In this document: piece by piece, positions 32,638-41,531 of the stretch
How the letters are laid out: each line of letters starts with the position of its first letter
Numbering within the stretch: the first letter of the stretch is position 1
Assembly (NCBI RefSeq): GCF_014212125.1
Contig: NZ_JACJVP010000011.1
Span: 186,001 to 250,000, forward strand
Source: Cohnella nanjingensis
Lineage (GTDB): Bacteria > Bacillota > Bacilli > Paenibacillales > Paenibacillaceae
DNA length: 64,000 bases
Direction: 5' to 3'
Made by a program: the position numbers and the translations under genes
The notes under the pieces: model-generated
Database searches by the model: none
The model's input: the letters and a program-made list of their open reading frames with translations, nothing else
Told to the model about the DNA's origin: nothing

Positions 32638-35562
32638 ATGACCAAGAACGGAAGTCAGGTGCTGGACGCCGCCTGGTTGATTGCTCGCGACGTCGAAAAT
32701 CGGGGCAGGGATGAAGCGTGGTTCGCGGAAGCGAAGCGGGATATCGCCGAACAGGCGGAGGTTCCGGCCATTCTGCAAATGACGTTTTCTGATTATCATG
32801 GGGTTGTCTGGTATTGGAATGATTTCGTTCCCGAGGTGGATCATGGCCCGGGATTGCGTTACCGGCTTGCGTTTGAATTCATCGACTACTATTCCGAAAT
32901 ATGGCTGAACGGATGCCGGCTCGGAAGCCACGAAGGCGGAGAACTGCCTTTCGATTTCGACGTGACCGATATGTTGAAGCCGGACGGGCAGAACCTGCTG
33001 GCAGTCCGCTTGCTCAATCCGACCGCCGATCCGATCGACGGAATCGCGCTGAAGGAGACTCCGCATCGCAACAAAGTGCCAAGAGGCATTTTCCCTGGAA
33101 ACGGTTTTAATTACGGTGGCATTATCGCGCCGGTTGTTTTGTTTGCCGAGCCGGCGGTGCGCATCAAGAATATTTTTGTAAGACCCGACGTTAAAACGGG
33201 AGAAATCAAGATAGAGGCGACGGTTCACAATGCCGCCGCCGCGGGCGCAGCCGGCAAACTGACCGTGCGTGTCGGGCCGAAACAAACGGGAATGATCCAG
33301 GCTGAAGAAGAGCGGCAAGCGGTGTTTGCGGCAGGCGACAGCGAACATGCGATTAACGTGACGATCCAAAACCCTCAGTTATGGAGCCTGGAGACCCCCA
33401 GCCTTTATCGCGTCGATGTCATTCTGGAAACGCTGGGCGAATCGGCATTGCGGCACGAACGAATCGTCCAGTGCGGATTCCGCGACTTCCGCGTCGAACG
33501 CGGCTATTTCCAGCTGAACGGTAAGCGAATCTTTGTGCGTTCCACCCATACCGGGAATCATTATGCGGCCGGTGCGGTCGTTCCCGTAGATCCCAATTGG
33601 CTGCGGCAGGACCTGATCTATGCGAAAGCGCTAGGATTCAATATGGTGCGGTTCATCTCCGGCGTCGCATTTCAGGAACAGCTGGATTTCTGCGACGAGA
33701 TCGGTCTGCTTGTCTATGAGGAATGCATGGCTGCCTGGTGTTTGGGAGAATCACCGCGGATGGAAGCGTTATTCGACGATTCGACGCTCGGCATGATCAG
33801 ACGGGACAGGAATCATCCGAGCGTCGTCATCTGGGGGCTGCTGAATGAAACCGGCGACGGCCGTCTATATCGGCATGCTGCTTCGCTGCTTCCCAAGGTA
33901 AGGGCCGTTGACGATACTCGGCTTGTGCTGCTCAGCAGCGGCCGCTGGGATCGCCAGCTCGATACCGGATCGCTCAGCAATCCCGGCACAACCGAATGGC
34001 AGTACGAGTGGGGGTTCGAAGCGCCCGACATGGAGCCGATGGAGGAATTGCCCTCGCATCCCTGGAGCAGAGGATATCCGGTCGGCTTGTTCGAGCGAAT
34101 GGGAGACATTCACATTTACCCGGTCGAGCCGCGCACGGAAAATATCGATCGGCTGATCCGAACGATCGGCGCCGATTCCAAGCCTGTCTTCCTGTCCGAA
34201 TTCGGCATTGGCAGCATCCTTAATGTCATCCGGATCGTCCGCCATTTCGAGCGGATGGGCGCGAATCCGGATTGGGAAGATCTGGCGCTGTTCCGCTCGA
34301 TCGCCGAGCGGCTGGAGGCCGATTGGGAACGGTACGGCATGGACGGCGTCTATCCGTTTCCAGAAGATATGCTGATCGACAGTGAACGGCTGCATTCCGT
34401 ACAACGATCGCATGCTTTCGATCTCGTTCGGTCGAACGCCCGATATTGCGGCTACAATTTGACGGGAATGTTGGATCACGGGTACACCGCGGAAGGATTG
34501 TGGACGTTGTTCCGCGAATGGAAGCCCGGCATCGCCGAAACGCTGCAAAACGGTTGGGCCCCGCTTCGTTGGTGCCTCTTCGTTAGGCCGAAGCATGCTT
34601 ACGCGGGGCGGGCGTTCACCGTTGAAGCGGTGCTGGCCAACGAAGACGCGCTGCCGCCGGGGGAATACCCGGTTTGCCTGCGCATTACCGGACCGAGAGG
34701 GAAAGTATGGGAACACCGCTTGTCCGTGCGCATTCCGGAGCCGGATGAGCACGGCGACGGACCGCTTGCGGTTCCCGTCTTTGAAGGTCAAGTCACGCTG
34801 CGGGAAGAAACCGGAACTTACCTGTTCACCGCATATATGGAGCAAGGCGGCGCTCCTGCCGGCGGCCGGCTTTCTTTCCATCTGACCGAACCCGCGGATG
34901 CTTCGCATGGAAGCAGTGTACGCATAGCGACGCTTGGACTTGATGCAGCCGCTGAACAATGGCTGACGGACCGAAATGCGGAATGGTACGCCTATGACCG
35001 CAGCGGTCCGAACGATTGCCGCGTGATCCTGGCGGGCGACTTGTCCGAGTCCGGAATGACGGACTCAGATTGGCAGACGCTGTACGGTTATGCTGATCAA
35101 GGCGCGACGATCGTGTTCCTGTCGCCGGCCGCCTTCCGCCTTGGCGAGGACAGCATGGGCCGGTTTCCATTCGCCAACAAAGGTCGCAGTTATGTATTCA
35201 ACGACTGGCTGTATCACAAGGAATGCGTGGCGAAGCGCCACCCCTGGTTCGCAGGGCTGCAGCAACAGGGCGTCATAGATTGGGACTATTACGGACAGGT
35301 CATCCCGCGAATTGTCTTTGAAGGGCAGGATACGCCGGATGAAGTGATGGCGGCCTACTTTGCTACCGGTTACCCGGTCGATGGCGGATATGCAGGCGGC
35401 ATTCTGCTTGGCGCCTACCGTTATGGGGCCGGACGGATCGTCGTCAATACGTTCCGGATTCTCGAGAACTTGGATCGCCATCCGGCGGCCGACCGTCTGT
35501 TGATGAACATGATCGGCGACAAACATCGAGAAACGAGCCGCAATCGTCAAGGTGGGTGTTAA
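32638..35562 (+). CDS. Glycoside hydrolase family 2 protein, cytoplasmic
   Basis: 974 residues with no signal peptide. The first half has the GH2 sugar-binding jelly roll (about 60-175, with W-L-N-G and H-E-G-G) and an immunoglobulin-like sandwich, followed by the catalytic barrel. Likely acid/base is Glu404 (L-L-N-E) and likely nucleophile Glu521 (L-S-E-F-G). The last about 150 residues resemble a glutamine-amidotransferase-like domain seen in some GH2 proteins. Family members include beta-galactosidases, beta-glucuronidases and beta-mannosidases; the substrate is not assignable. A second GH2 gene starts three bases after its stop, and a decayed copy lies at 16504-16955. Controlled by an octamer operator. 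Confidence 0.87.
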   Translation: MTKNGSQVLDAAWLIARDVENRGRDEAWFAEAKRDIAEQAEVPAILQMTFSDYHGVVWYWNDFVPEVDHGPGLRYRLAFEFIDYYSEIWLNGCRLGSHEGGELPFDFDVTDMLKPDGQNLLAVRLLNPTADPIDGIALKETPHRNKVPRGIFPGNGFNYGGIIAPVVLFAEPAVRIKNIFVRPDVKTGEIKIEATVHNAAAAGAAGKLTVRVGPKQTGMIQAEEERQAVFAAGDSEHAINVTIQNPQLWSLETPSLYRVDVILETLGESALRHERIVQCGFRDFRVERGYFQLNGKRIFVRSTHTGNHYAAGAVVPVDPNWLRQDLIYAKALGFNMVRFISGVAFQEQLDFCDEIGLLVYEECMAAWCLGESPRMEALFDDSTLGMIRRDRNHPSVVIWGLLNETGDGRLYRHAASLLPKVRAVDDTRLVLLSSGRWDRQLDTGSLSNPGTTEWQYEWGFEAPDMEPMEELPSHPWSRGYPVGLFERMGDIHIYPVEPRTENIDRLIRTIGADSKPVFLSEFGIGSILNVIRIVRHFERMGANPDWEDLALFRSIAERLEADWERYGMDGVYPFPEDMLIDSERLHSVQRSHAFDLVRSNARYCGYNLTGMLDHGYTAEGLWTLFREWKPGIAETLQNGWAPLRWCLFVRPKHAYAGRAFTVEAVLANEDALPPGEYPVCLRITGPRGKVWEHRLSVRIPEPDEHGDGPLAVPVFEGQVTLREETGTYLFTAYMEQGGAPAGGRLSFHLTEPADASHGSSVRIATLGLDAAAEQWLTDRNAEWYAYDRSGPNDCRVILAGDLSESGMTDSDWQTLYGYADQGATIVFLSPAAFRLGEDSMGRFPFANKGRSYVFNDWLYHKECVAKRHPWFAGLQQQGVIDWDYYGQVIPRIVFEGQDTPDEVMAAYFATGYPVDGGYAGGILLGAYRYGAGRIVVNTFRILENLDRHPAADRLLMNMIGDKHRETSRNRQGGC

Positions 35563-35565
35563 CTT

Positions 35566-38500
35566 TTGTTTACCGCAAAAGGGAAAATGGGAGCCATCCT
35601 TGTTTTGCTGTTGATCATCGTCGCGGCATCCGTGTGGCTTGCCCGTCACTACGGCAAGGGGGAAGACCGGATGGAAAATCTGTTCGCAGACAGAGAGCTG
35701 GATAACCGCCAATCGGAGGCGGGACCGCTTGAACTGGGGCAAGTGTATCAAGCGGACGTTCCCGGTACGATTGCCGCCATACGGGTGTATGCGCTGCCTG
35801 ATGAGACCGGAAACCGTACGGCGCGGATATGGCGCAACCACGATAGCGCTTTGATCGGCGGCCCCTACATCATACCGAACAAAGGTAAAGCCGGATGGAT
35901 CACATACCGCCTGCCGCAACCAGTCGAGATTGCCGAACGAACCGATTATACGGTAGCCGTATCCGCGGGAGAAGTGGGCAAGACGTATCCAACGGCGCAA
36001 AACCCGGAAGCAGGTTCCAACGGCAAACATTTGAGCTTTCCGGCTCATTCGGGAAGAGTCACCTCGCTCGCCGGGGCAAGGCCCGTCAATACGCCTGACG
36101 ACGGCTCGGTCTTCATGGTGGACATCGAGTTCGTGCCCGGTTCGATGCAGAAATCGCTCGACGTACAGAACTTGCAGTCGCTCGACGGAAGCTGGCGGAT
36201 CGTTCAGGATACCGAAAATATCGGCGAGTCCGGCCAATGGTTCATGAAGGACAAATACCCGACGGCCAAGGCGGTGTCCATTCAAGTGCCGGGCAATATC
36301 TCCGAAGCGTTCCCGGGGTATAACGGCACGACGTGGTACAGCCGTACTTTCCGAACTTCCATGACGTTGCAGCAAGACATGAAATATTACTTGCGCTTCG
36401 GCGCCATCCAGTACAAATGCGAAATCTGGCTGAACGGAACAAGCCTCGGCACGCACGAAGGCACGGATACGGCCTTCGAGCTGGAAGCGACCCGCGCTCT
36501 CGTTCGGGGAGACAACTTTCTTGCCATCCGGGTGGAGAATCCGCCAGGCTCAGGAATGCTGCCGAACGTCTTCAGCGACGGCGGCATCGTCGACCATGCC
36601 GCACTAGTCGCCCAGCCGCTCGTCAGGATTACGGAAGTGTTCGCCGTTCCCGACATCGGCACCGGCGAAATCGCGCTGCAGATCGGAATGGAGAACAACA
36701 CGGGCGCGCCTGCCGATGTCGCTTTGACTGCCTTATATGGCGAATTCAAAGGAAGCGATCTCGGCCAGGAGAAGTCTGCAACCAGTATTCCGGCAGGCAA
36801 ATCCGTGCAGAACATGAAGCTTGTCGTTCCGTCGCCCCATCTGTGGAGCCCGGACGATCCGTTCCTGTACAGAATCGCGGTGACCGCGGAGGCCGACGGC
36901 AAGCGGGACGCATACGACATTACCCATTTCGGCTTCCGGGATTTCAGAATCGTAGACGGTTATTTTTATTTGAACAACAAACGGATTTACGTCAAGAGCG
37001 TGCACGGCACCGCCAGATGGGATCCGATCGTTACACAGGGCACGCCGCGCGACATGTCGATCATGAACAAGCAGTACAAGATGTTGAAGGATGCCGGCTT
37101 CAACATGCTCCGTACGCTGCAGAGCGCTTCGCTGCCCGAGCAGCTGGATCTGGCCGACGAATTGGGGCTCATGATTTACGAGGAGCATGAAGGATCCTGG
37201 AATTTGCCCGACCCTGCCAAGTTCAGCCAGGAAATCACCGGGAATCTGCTCCGGGACAGAAATCATCCGAGCATCGTCATCTGGGGCCTCTTGAACGAAA
37301 ACAAAGCCAATTATGTATTCGACGCGGCCAAAGATTTCCTGACCGACTTGCGCAAACTCGATCCGACAAGACTGGTGCTGCTCGGCAGCGGCCGTTGGGA
37401 CAAAGATTTGAAGACGGGATCGGCATCAAATCCCGGCTCCTTAGAATGGAACGTCTATCTGGGCGGCGAGGATAAGGACAAATCGGAATTGACCGGCTAT
37501 TTGCCAGAGGAAATCGGCGCATTCATCGACGGCGCGGGGGACATTCACGTATACAACAACTTTCCGACAAGCTGGAATTTTCTTACGGCCTTTGCCAAAC
37601 TGGGCGAGCGGACGAAAAACATGTTTCTCTCCGAGGCCGGCGCAGGCAGTATATACAATGCTGTACTGGAGGAGCAAAAAGCGATTCAGGCGAACGCGCT
37701 TACGAATCTGGGGATCTATACGTTTGCCAGAGAGAGGTCCGCGGCGTTGAACGAGACCTGGAAAAAATATGGGTTGGACGATACGTATCCGAATATCGAA
37801 GACGCGATGATCGACAGCGAAATGTCGGAGGCGTCCGAACGGGCTCTGCTCTTAAGCGCCATTCGCAGCAACCCAAAAATCAACGGCCACAGTCTGACCA
37901 GCTTGTTCAACGGCGCTTCCGGCGAAGGAATCATGGACAATTTCCGGGGGTGGAAGGCCGGCCATGAGAACATGCTTAAGGAAGCTTGGGCCAAGTTGAA
38001 ATGGAACCTGTTCGTTAATCCGACGAGCGTCTACGCGGACGCAAAGTTCCATGTCAAGGTCTCGCTGGCGAACGAGGATGTGCTCACGGAGGGGAAGTAC
38101 CCGACGAAATTGTCCATCAAGGATTCGTCGGGCAAGGACGTATGGAAGGAACGGGTCGTCGTTGGTATAAAGGGAGGTCCGAATCCGCCGTTCGCTTATG
38201 GCGTCTACGATGCCGATCTCATGGTGCCGGGGCTGACGGAAGGAAAGTATACCCTAACGGCGGTTTTGGAAGGCATACCGAACGCCAGCGCAAGCACATA
38301 CGACTTCAACGTATTCAGCAGAAGCCGTCATCCTGGCAGACTCGGACTGATCACCGTGCTTGGAACGAGTAAGGAAGTGAACGATTTGCTTCTTGGCGGC
38401 GGAGCCGTTCTGCATGAATACGACGCCAACGAAGAAATCGGGCAGGAAGCCGTTATTGTAGGCGATCTAGTGACAGGAGACGCAGCACTATGGCGTTCCA

Positions 38501-39018
38501 TCTATAAGAAAGCGGCGAAAGGGGCGCACGTCGTCTTCTTGTCCGACAAAGTCTTCAAAAGCAAGAACAATGCGTATAAATGGCTGGCCGTTCCCGAGAA
38601 AGGCTCTCCGGCGTACAATCCGAGCTGGCTGTATCATCAAGAGAGCATCGCCAAAGCGGATCCGATCATGAGCGGACTGCCCGCCAAATTGCTGACGCCG
38701 GGCGTGTACCGTAATTTGTTATCCAGCCTTCACTTCATTAAAGGAGGAACGGTTCCCGAGCAGACGACGGCGGTCGCCATATACAATACGTACGGCGCGC
38801 CATATTCCGACGGTATATTGACAGGCACCTATAATCATCATGCCGGCAAATTCACCGTTACGACCTTCAACTTGACGGGGAATATAGGCGATCCGGCGGC
38901 AGACCGCATGCTGCTGAACATGGCCGCTTTCGCGAAATCGAACGCGTCGGACACGGTGGTCGCGCTGCCGGCGGATTACGAAGCCGAGCTTGATAGGCTT
39001 GGTATTAAGAATGATTAG
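35566..39018 (+). CDS. Membrane-anchored GH2 protein with N-terminal DUF4082-like domain
   Basis: 1150 residues from a TTG start, three bases after the preceding stop, with AAGGTGGG upstream. Residues 8-26 form a hydrophobic segment, likely an uncleaved anchor or signal. Residues about 40-190 resemble DUF4082 (E-L-G-Q-V-Y start, G-W-I-T-Y, Y-T-V-A-V). Then come GH2 sugar-binding, sandwich and barrel domains with likely acid/base Glu578 (L-L-N-E-N) and nucleophile Glu690 (L-S-E-A-G). The C-terminus is like that of the upstream GH2. The pair offers extracellular and cytoplasmic cleavage of related linkages, which is inference from location signals. Confidence 0.84.
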   Translation: MFTAKGKMGAILVLLLIIVAASVWLARHYGKGEDRMENLFADRELDNRQSEAGPLELGQVYQADVPGTIAAIRVYALPDETGNRTARIWRNHDSALIGGPYIIPNKGKAGWITYRLPQPVEIAERTDYTVAVSAGEVGKTYPTAQNPEAGSNGKHLSFPAHSGRVTSLAGARPVNTPDDGSVFMVDIEFVPGSMQKSLDVQNLQSLDGSWRIVQDTENIGESGQWFMKDKYPTAKAVSIQVPGNISEAFPGYNGTTWYSRTFRTSMTLQQDMKYYLRFGAIQYKCEIWLNGTSLGTHEGTDTAFELEATRALVRGDNFLAIRVENPPGSGMLPNVFSDGGIVDHAALVAQPLVRITEVFAVPDIGTGEIALQIGMENNTGAPADVALTALYGEFKGSDLGQEKSATSIPAGKSVQNMKLVVPSPHLWSPDDPFLYRIAVTAEADGKRDAYDITHFGFRDFRIVDGYFYLNNKRIYVKSVHGTARWDPIVTQGTPRDMSIMNKQYKMLKDAGFNMLRTLQSASLPEQLDLADELGLMIYEEHEGSWNLPDPAKFSQEITGNLLRDRNHPSIVIWGLLNENKANYVFDAAKDFLTDLRKLDPTRLVLLGSGRWDKDLKTGSASNPGSLEWNVYLGGEDKDKSELTGYLPEEIGAFIDGAGDIHVYNNFPTSWNFLTAFAKLGERTKNMFLSEAGAGSIYNAVLEEQKAIQANALTNLGIYTFARERSAALNETWKKYGLDDTYPNIEDAMIDSEMSEASERALLLSAIRSNPKINGHSLTSLFNGASGEGIMDNFRGWKAGHENMLKEAWAKLKWNLFVNPTSVYADAKFHVKVSLANEDVLTEGKYPTKLSIKDSSGKDVWKERVVVGIKGGPNPPFAYGVYDADLMVPGLTEGKYTLTAVLEGIPNASASTYDFNVFSRSRHPGRLGLITVLGTSKEVNDLLLGGGAVLHEYDANEEIGQEAVIVGDLVTGDAALWRSIYKKAAKGAHVVFLSDKVFKSKNNAYKWLAVPEKGSPAYNPSWLYHQESIAKADPIMSGLPAKLLTPGVYRNLLSSLHFIKGGTVPEQTTAVAIYNTYGAPYSDGILTGTYNHHAGKFTVTTFNLTGNIGDPAADRMLLNMAAFAKSNASDTVVALPADYEAELDRLGIKND

Positions 39019-39037
39019 CTTGCTCCAACTAAAGAAC

Positions 39038-39070
39038 AGGCATGTTGTCCGCTTTGGCGACAACATGCCT
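39038..39070. terminator. Bidirectional terminator between GH2 and gntR copy 2
   Basis: AGGCATGTTGTC (39038-39049) and its complement (39059-39070) form an exact 12-bp stem between convergent genes. Confidence 0.82.
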
Positions 39071-39084
39071 ATTTGGCTTTTCGG

Positions 39085-39789
39085 TTATGTCAGCTTGCGC
39101 ATTTTCAATCGATCGATGACCAGCGTTTTCGCTTTGGTGATATGCTCCACGATTGTTTCCAGCACTTCCGGGTTGCGTTGAATGATCAAATCCGAGAACG
39201 ATTTGTGTTCCCTGAAATAATCATGAAAACTGGGATAATGGGTGCTGTTTGAAATGTTTAGGGCGGTGTGCATGGTATTCGCGATCAGATTCCAGGCTTG
39301 GAGCAAGGGCACGTTCTCGCTCATGATCATGATGCTGCGGTGAAACTGAATGTCGGCGGCCGAGATCTCTTGCACCAAATCGTCGATGGACTCCTTGCCG
39401 TCGCGGAATCTCGCGTCGGTCTCCCGAATTTGCTCGATAACGGAGAAAAGCGGGAAGAAATCGACCATATCATTGGCGATAACGAGTTCCAGCGCTTTAT
39501 GCTCAAGCATCAAACGAAAGTCGAACGTGTCCGCTGCCGCTTTCAGCGAGAAACCAACGACGACCGTTCGCCCGTTAGGCAAAGACCGGACAAGACCTTC
39601 TTGCTGCAAGTTTTGCAGGGCGGCCCGGATCGGTCCGCGGCTGACGCCGAGATCCGCGGCGATCTGGCTTTCGACGATGTAGGATTCCGGGGCGAGCTCG
39701 CCCATGATAATATCCATTCTTATTTTACTAAGCACGTCTTTCGTCTGCGGAGTTCTGGCGAATTGATCGGGCGTTGTGTTTTTCAGCAC
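39085..39789 (-). CDS. GntR family regulator, FCD (FadR) subfamily, copy 2
   Basis: 234-residue paralogue of the regulator at 13174-13863, similar along its whole length: L-G-V-S-R-G-P-I-R and N-G-R-T in the winged helix, then an FCD domain with F-H-R-S-I-M-I-M-S-E-N. The helix-turn-helix recognition region is nearly the same in both, so both may bind the same octamers and differ in inducer. Divergent from the Ldh2-family gene. Its promoter has octamer-like sites at 39861, 39881 and 39901, exactly 20 bp apart, as in copy 1. Confidence 0.9.
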   Translation of the reverse strand: MLKNTTPDQFARTPQTKDVLSKIRMDIIMGELAPESYIVESQIAADLGVSRGPIRAALQNLQQEGLVRSLPNGRTVVVGFSLKAAADTFDFRLMLEHKALELVIANDMVDFFPLFSVIEQIRETDARFRDGKESIDDLVQEISAADIQFHRSIMIMSENVPLLQAWNLIANTMHTALNISNSTHYPSFHDYFREHKSFSDLIIQRNPEVLETIVEHITKAKTLVIDRLKMRKLT

Positions 39790-39836
39790 TACAGAATCCT
39801 CGCTTTTCCGGAAGGTGTGTTTCTTTTCATTAATTA

Positions 39837-39908
39837 AGTATATCGAAGTTAAGCGAATATCGCCAACACATTTTAATATTTGTAGTTTTATTTATTCATA
39901 TGTTAACT
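39837..39908 (-). promoter_or_regulatory. gntR copy 2 promoter with three phased octamer-like sites
   Basis: Minus strand TTGGCG (-35, complement of 39861-39866) and TATACT (complement of 39837-39842), 18-base spacer. Octamer-like sites begin at 39861 (CGCCAACA), 39881 (TGTAGTTT) and 39901 (TGTTAACT). They are individually weak, but the 20-bp phasing and the -35 overlap repeat what is seen at gntR copy 1. Confidence 0.5.
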
Positions 39909-39963
39909 GAAACGCCAATCTATCTGAATAGATCTGGATGCTTTGTTGATCAGATAAATTAAT

Positions 39964-40077
39964 TGTAAACAAATATAAATTAATTGTTGACAATAATGGG
40001 ATCCGCGATAGAATAAAATTGAATGAGAATGCCGCGCTATCCAGCATCCGGACCCCCGCATTCGGGGAGAGATGCTG
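39964..40077 (+). promoter_or_regulatory. Promoter, operator and leader hairpin of the Ldh2-family gene
   Basis: Octamers TGTAAACA (39964-39971) and TGTTGACA (39985-39992) are 21 bp apart. TTGACA (39987-39992) and TAGAAT (40009-40014) form a promoter with a 16-base spacer. In the leader, CAGCATC (40042-40048) pairs with GATGCTG (40071-40077) around an inner CCCCG/CGGGG stem. The remainder up to 40162 shows nothing else. Confidence 0.78.
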
Positions 40078-40162
40078 ATCGTGAAGGGCATGGCCGATCT
40101 GTAATCGGGCCGTCTTTGCTCAAGTATTCCGTTTAGTATGGAGATCAGGCAGGGGATGTCTA

Positions 40163-41179
40163 ATGGAAGAAATGATCGTGAGTGCACCCGAGCTGGCGGA
40201 AAGATGTACGAGGCATTTTATAATCAGAGGAATGCCGGAGGAAGACGCGAAAATCGCCAGCGATATTCTGATTCACGCCAACCTGCGCGGGGTCGATTCG
40301 CACGGGGTCGCTAGAATGACCTACTACGACATGATCATCGCCGAAGGTACGATCAACATGACCCCCGACATCAAGATACGATCGACGGGGCTGGTTTCCG
40401 CGACGGTCGACGGGGATGACGGTCTCGGTCTCGTCGTGGCTTATCGGGCTACGGAAGCCGCGATTGAAATCGCTAAAAGATCAGGGGTCGCCGTTGTCGC
40501 CGTGAACGGCAGCAGCCATTGCGGCGCTTTGTCGTATTACGTGAAGATGGCTGCACGCAATGGCCTGATCGGCATCGCTTCGACGCAAGCCGACAGCGGT
40601 GTCATGGCTTTCGGTGGGAAGAAGCCGTTCTTCGGCACGAATCCGCTTGCTTACGGATTTCCGGCGAAGAAGCATCCGCCCGTTATTCTGGACATGGCGA
40701 CAAGCGCGGTCGCGATGGGGAAGATCGTTCACGACTACGCGAATCGGGGCGAGCCGATCCCGCACGGATGGGCGGTGGACGACGAGGGAAACAGCGTCAC
40801 GGATCCGCTTCAGGCGAAATGGGGCGTGCATTTCGGCGGGGCCAAGGGCTTCGGGCTGGCGCTCGTGGCGGATGTGTTCTCCGGGCTGCTGACGAGCGGT
40901 AGCTTCGCCTCGCATGTTAAACGATATATCGGCAACGACTCCGGGAAAAGCAATATCGGCCAATTCCTTTGTCTGATCGATCCGGCTTATTTCACGGACA
41001 CGGATCGGTTTCTCGAGCAAATGGACATGATGATCGACGAAATTCACGCCATTCCCCCGGCGGAAGGTTTCCAACGGGTCATGGTGCCGGGCGAGCCGGA
41101 ACGTTTGAAGGAAGAGCGTCGCCGGAAAGAGGGGATTCCATTGCCGCTGAATATTTTTCGGCTCTTTTTCGACGAATAA
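40163..41179 (+). CDS. Ldh2-family (malate/L-lactate/ureidoglycolate) dehydrogenase
   Basis: NAD(P)-dependent dehydrogenase of the Ldh2/MDH2 family (relatives: YbiC, AllD, ComC, DlgD), which oxidises 2-hydroxy acids or reduces diketo sugar acids. 338 residues. D-S-H-G (45-48), the catalytic histidine in S-S-H-C-G (His119), D-M-A-T-S-A (about 178) and G-G-A-K-G-F-G (223-229) are present. It is the intact version of the pseudogene at 5882-6500. Divergent from gntR copy 2, with an octamer operator, so it is a core member of the regulon. It may handle a sugar-derived 2-oxo or 2-hydroxy acid. Confidence 0.9.
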   Translation: MEEMIVSAPELAERCTRHFIIRGMPEEDAKIASDILIHANLRGVDSHGVARMTYYDMIIAEGTINMTPDIKIRSTGLVSATVDGDDGLGLVVAYRATEAAIEIAKRSGVAVVAVNGSSHCGALSYYVKMAARNGLIGIASTQADSGVMAFGGKKPFFGTNPLAYGFPAKKHPPVILDMATSAVAMGKIVHDYANRGEPIPHGWAVDDEGNSVTDPLQAKWGVHFGGAKGFGLALVADVFSGLLTSGSFASHVKRYIGNDSGKSNIGQFLCLIDPAYFTDTDRFLEQMDMMIDEIHAIPPAEGFQRVMVPGEPERLKEERRRKEGIPLPLNIFRLFFDE

Positions 41180-41233
41180 AACGCGATTTAAAATAGTTGA
41201 CAATACCAATGAATTAAAATCCAAATGTACTTA

Positions 41234-41262
41234 TTGAAAACAAATAAATAAAATTGTATACT
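41234..41262 (+). promoter_or_regulatory. Promoter of the CUT1 transporter operon
   Basis: TTGAAA (41234-41239) and TATACT (41257-41262) with a 17-base spacer. Sequences TGAAAACA (41235) and TGTATACT (41255) are 20 bp apart and resemble degenerate octamers, so membership in the octamer regulon is possible but weak. Confidence 0.6.
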
Positions 41263-41340
41263 TAATTTAGAGACGAATCATAGTTGGGGGTTACCGACAA
41301 TTGGATTCACTCCTTGCCAGATCTTGTTATCGCGAACGAC

Positions 41341-41457
41341 TGAGAACGCTTACAGAAAGGGGTTTTACAATGAATAAGGGAGGTGAGGCAAACCTCTAGG
41401 GAATTGCCCGCACAGGGACAGCCTATTTGTTTGCAAAGCCGAGAAAACCAGTCCCTG
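41341..41457 (+). promoter_or_regulatory. Long leader with perfect cre, tiny ORF and hairpin
   Basis: TGAGAACGCTTACA (41341-41354) matches the cre consensus TGWNANCGNTNWCA at all positions. It lies about 80 bases after the promoter, suiting CcpA roadblock. A nine-residue reading frame with its own AAAGGGG site spans 41370-41399. CAGGGAC (41413-41419) and GTCCCTG (41451-41457) can pair. Together the leader is 269 bases and could carry a second layer of control. Confidence 0.62.
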
Positions 41458-41531
41458 CAGATCAACTTGCGCTAGTTGAGATTCGTTTTTTTGATTTTTC
41501 AGAATTGACGAACAAAATGGGAGGGTAAAAA

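Noticed and set aside
41235..41262. Octamer pair at the transporter promoter
   Set aside because: TGAAAACA and TGTATACT have the right spacing but match poorly; kept as a weak note, not counted as a regulon member.
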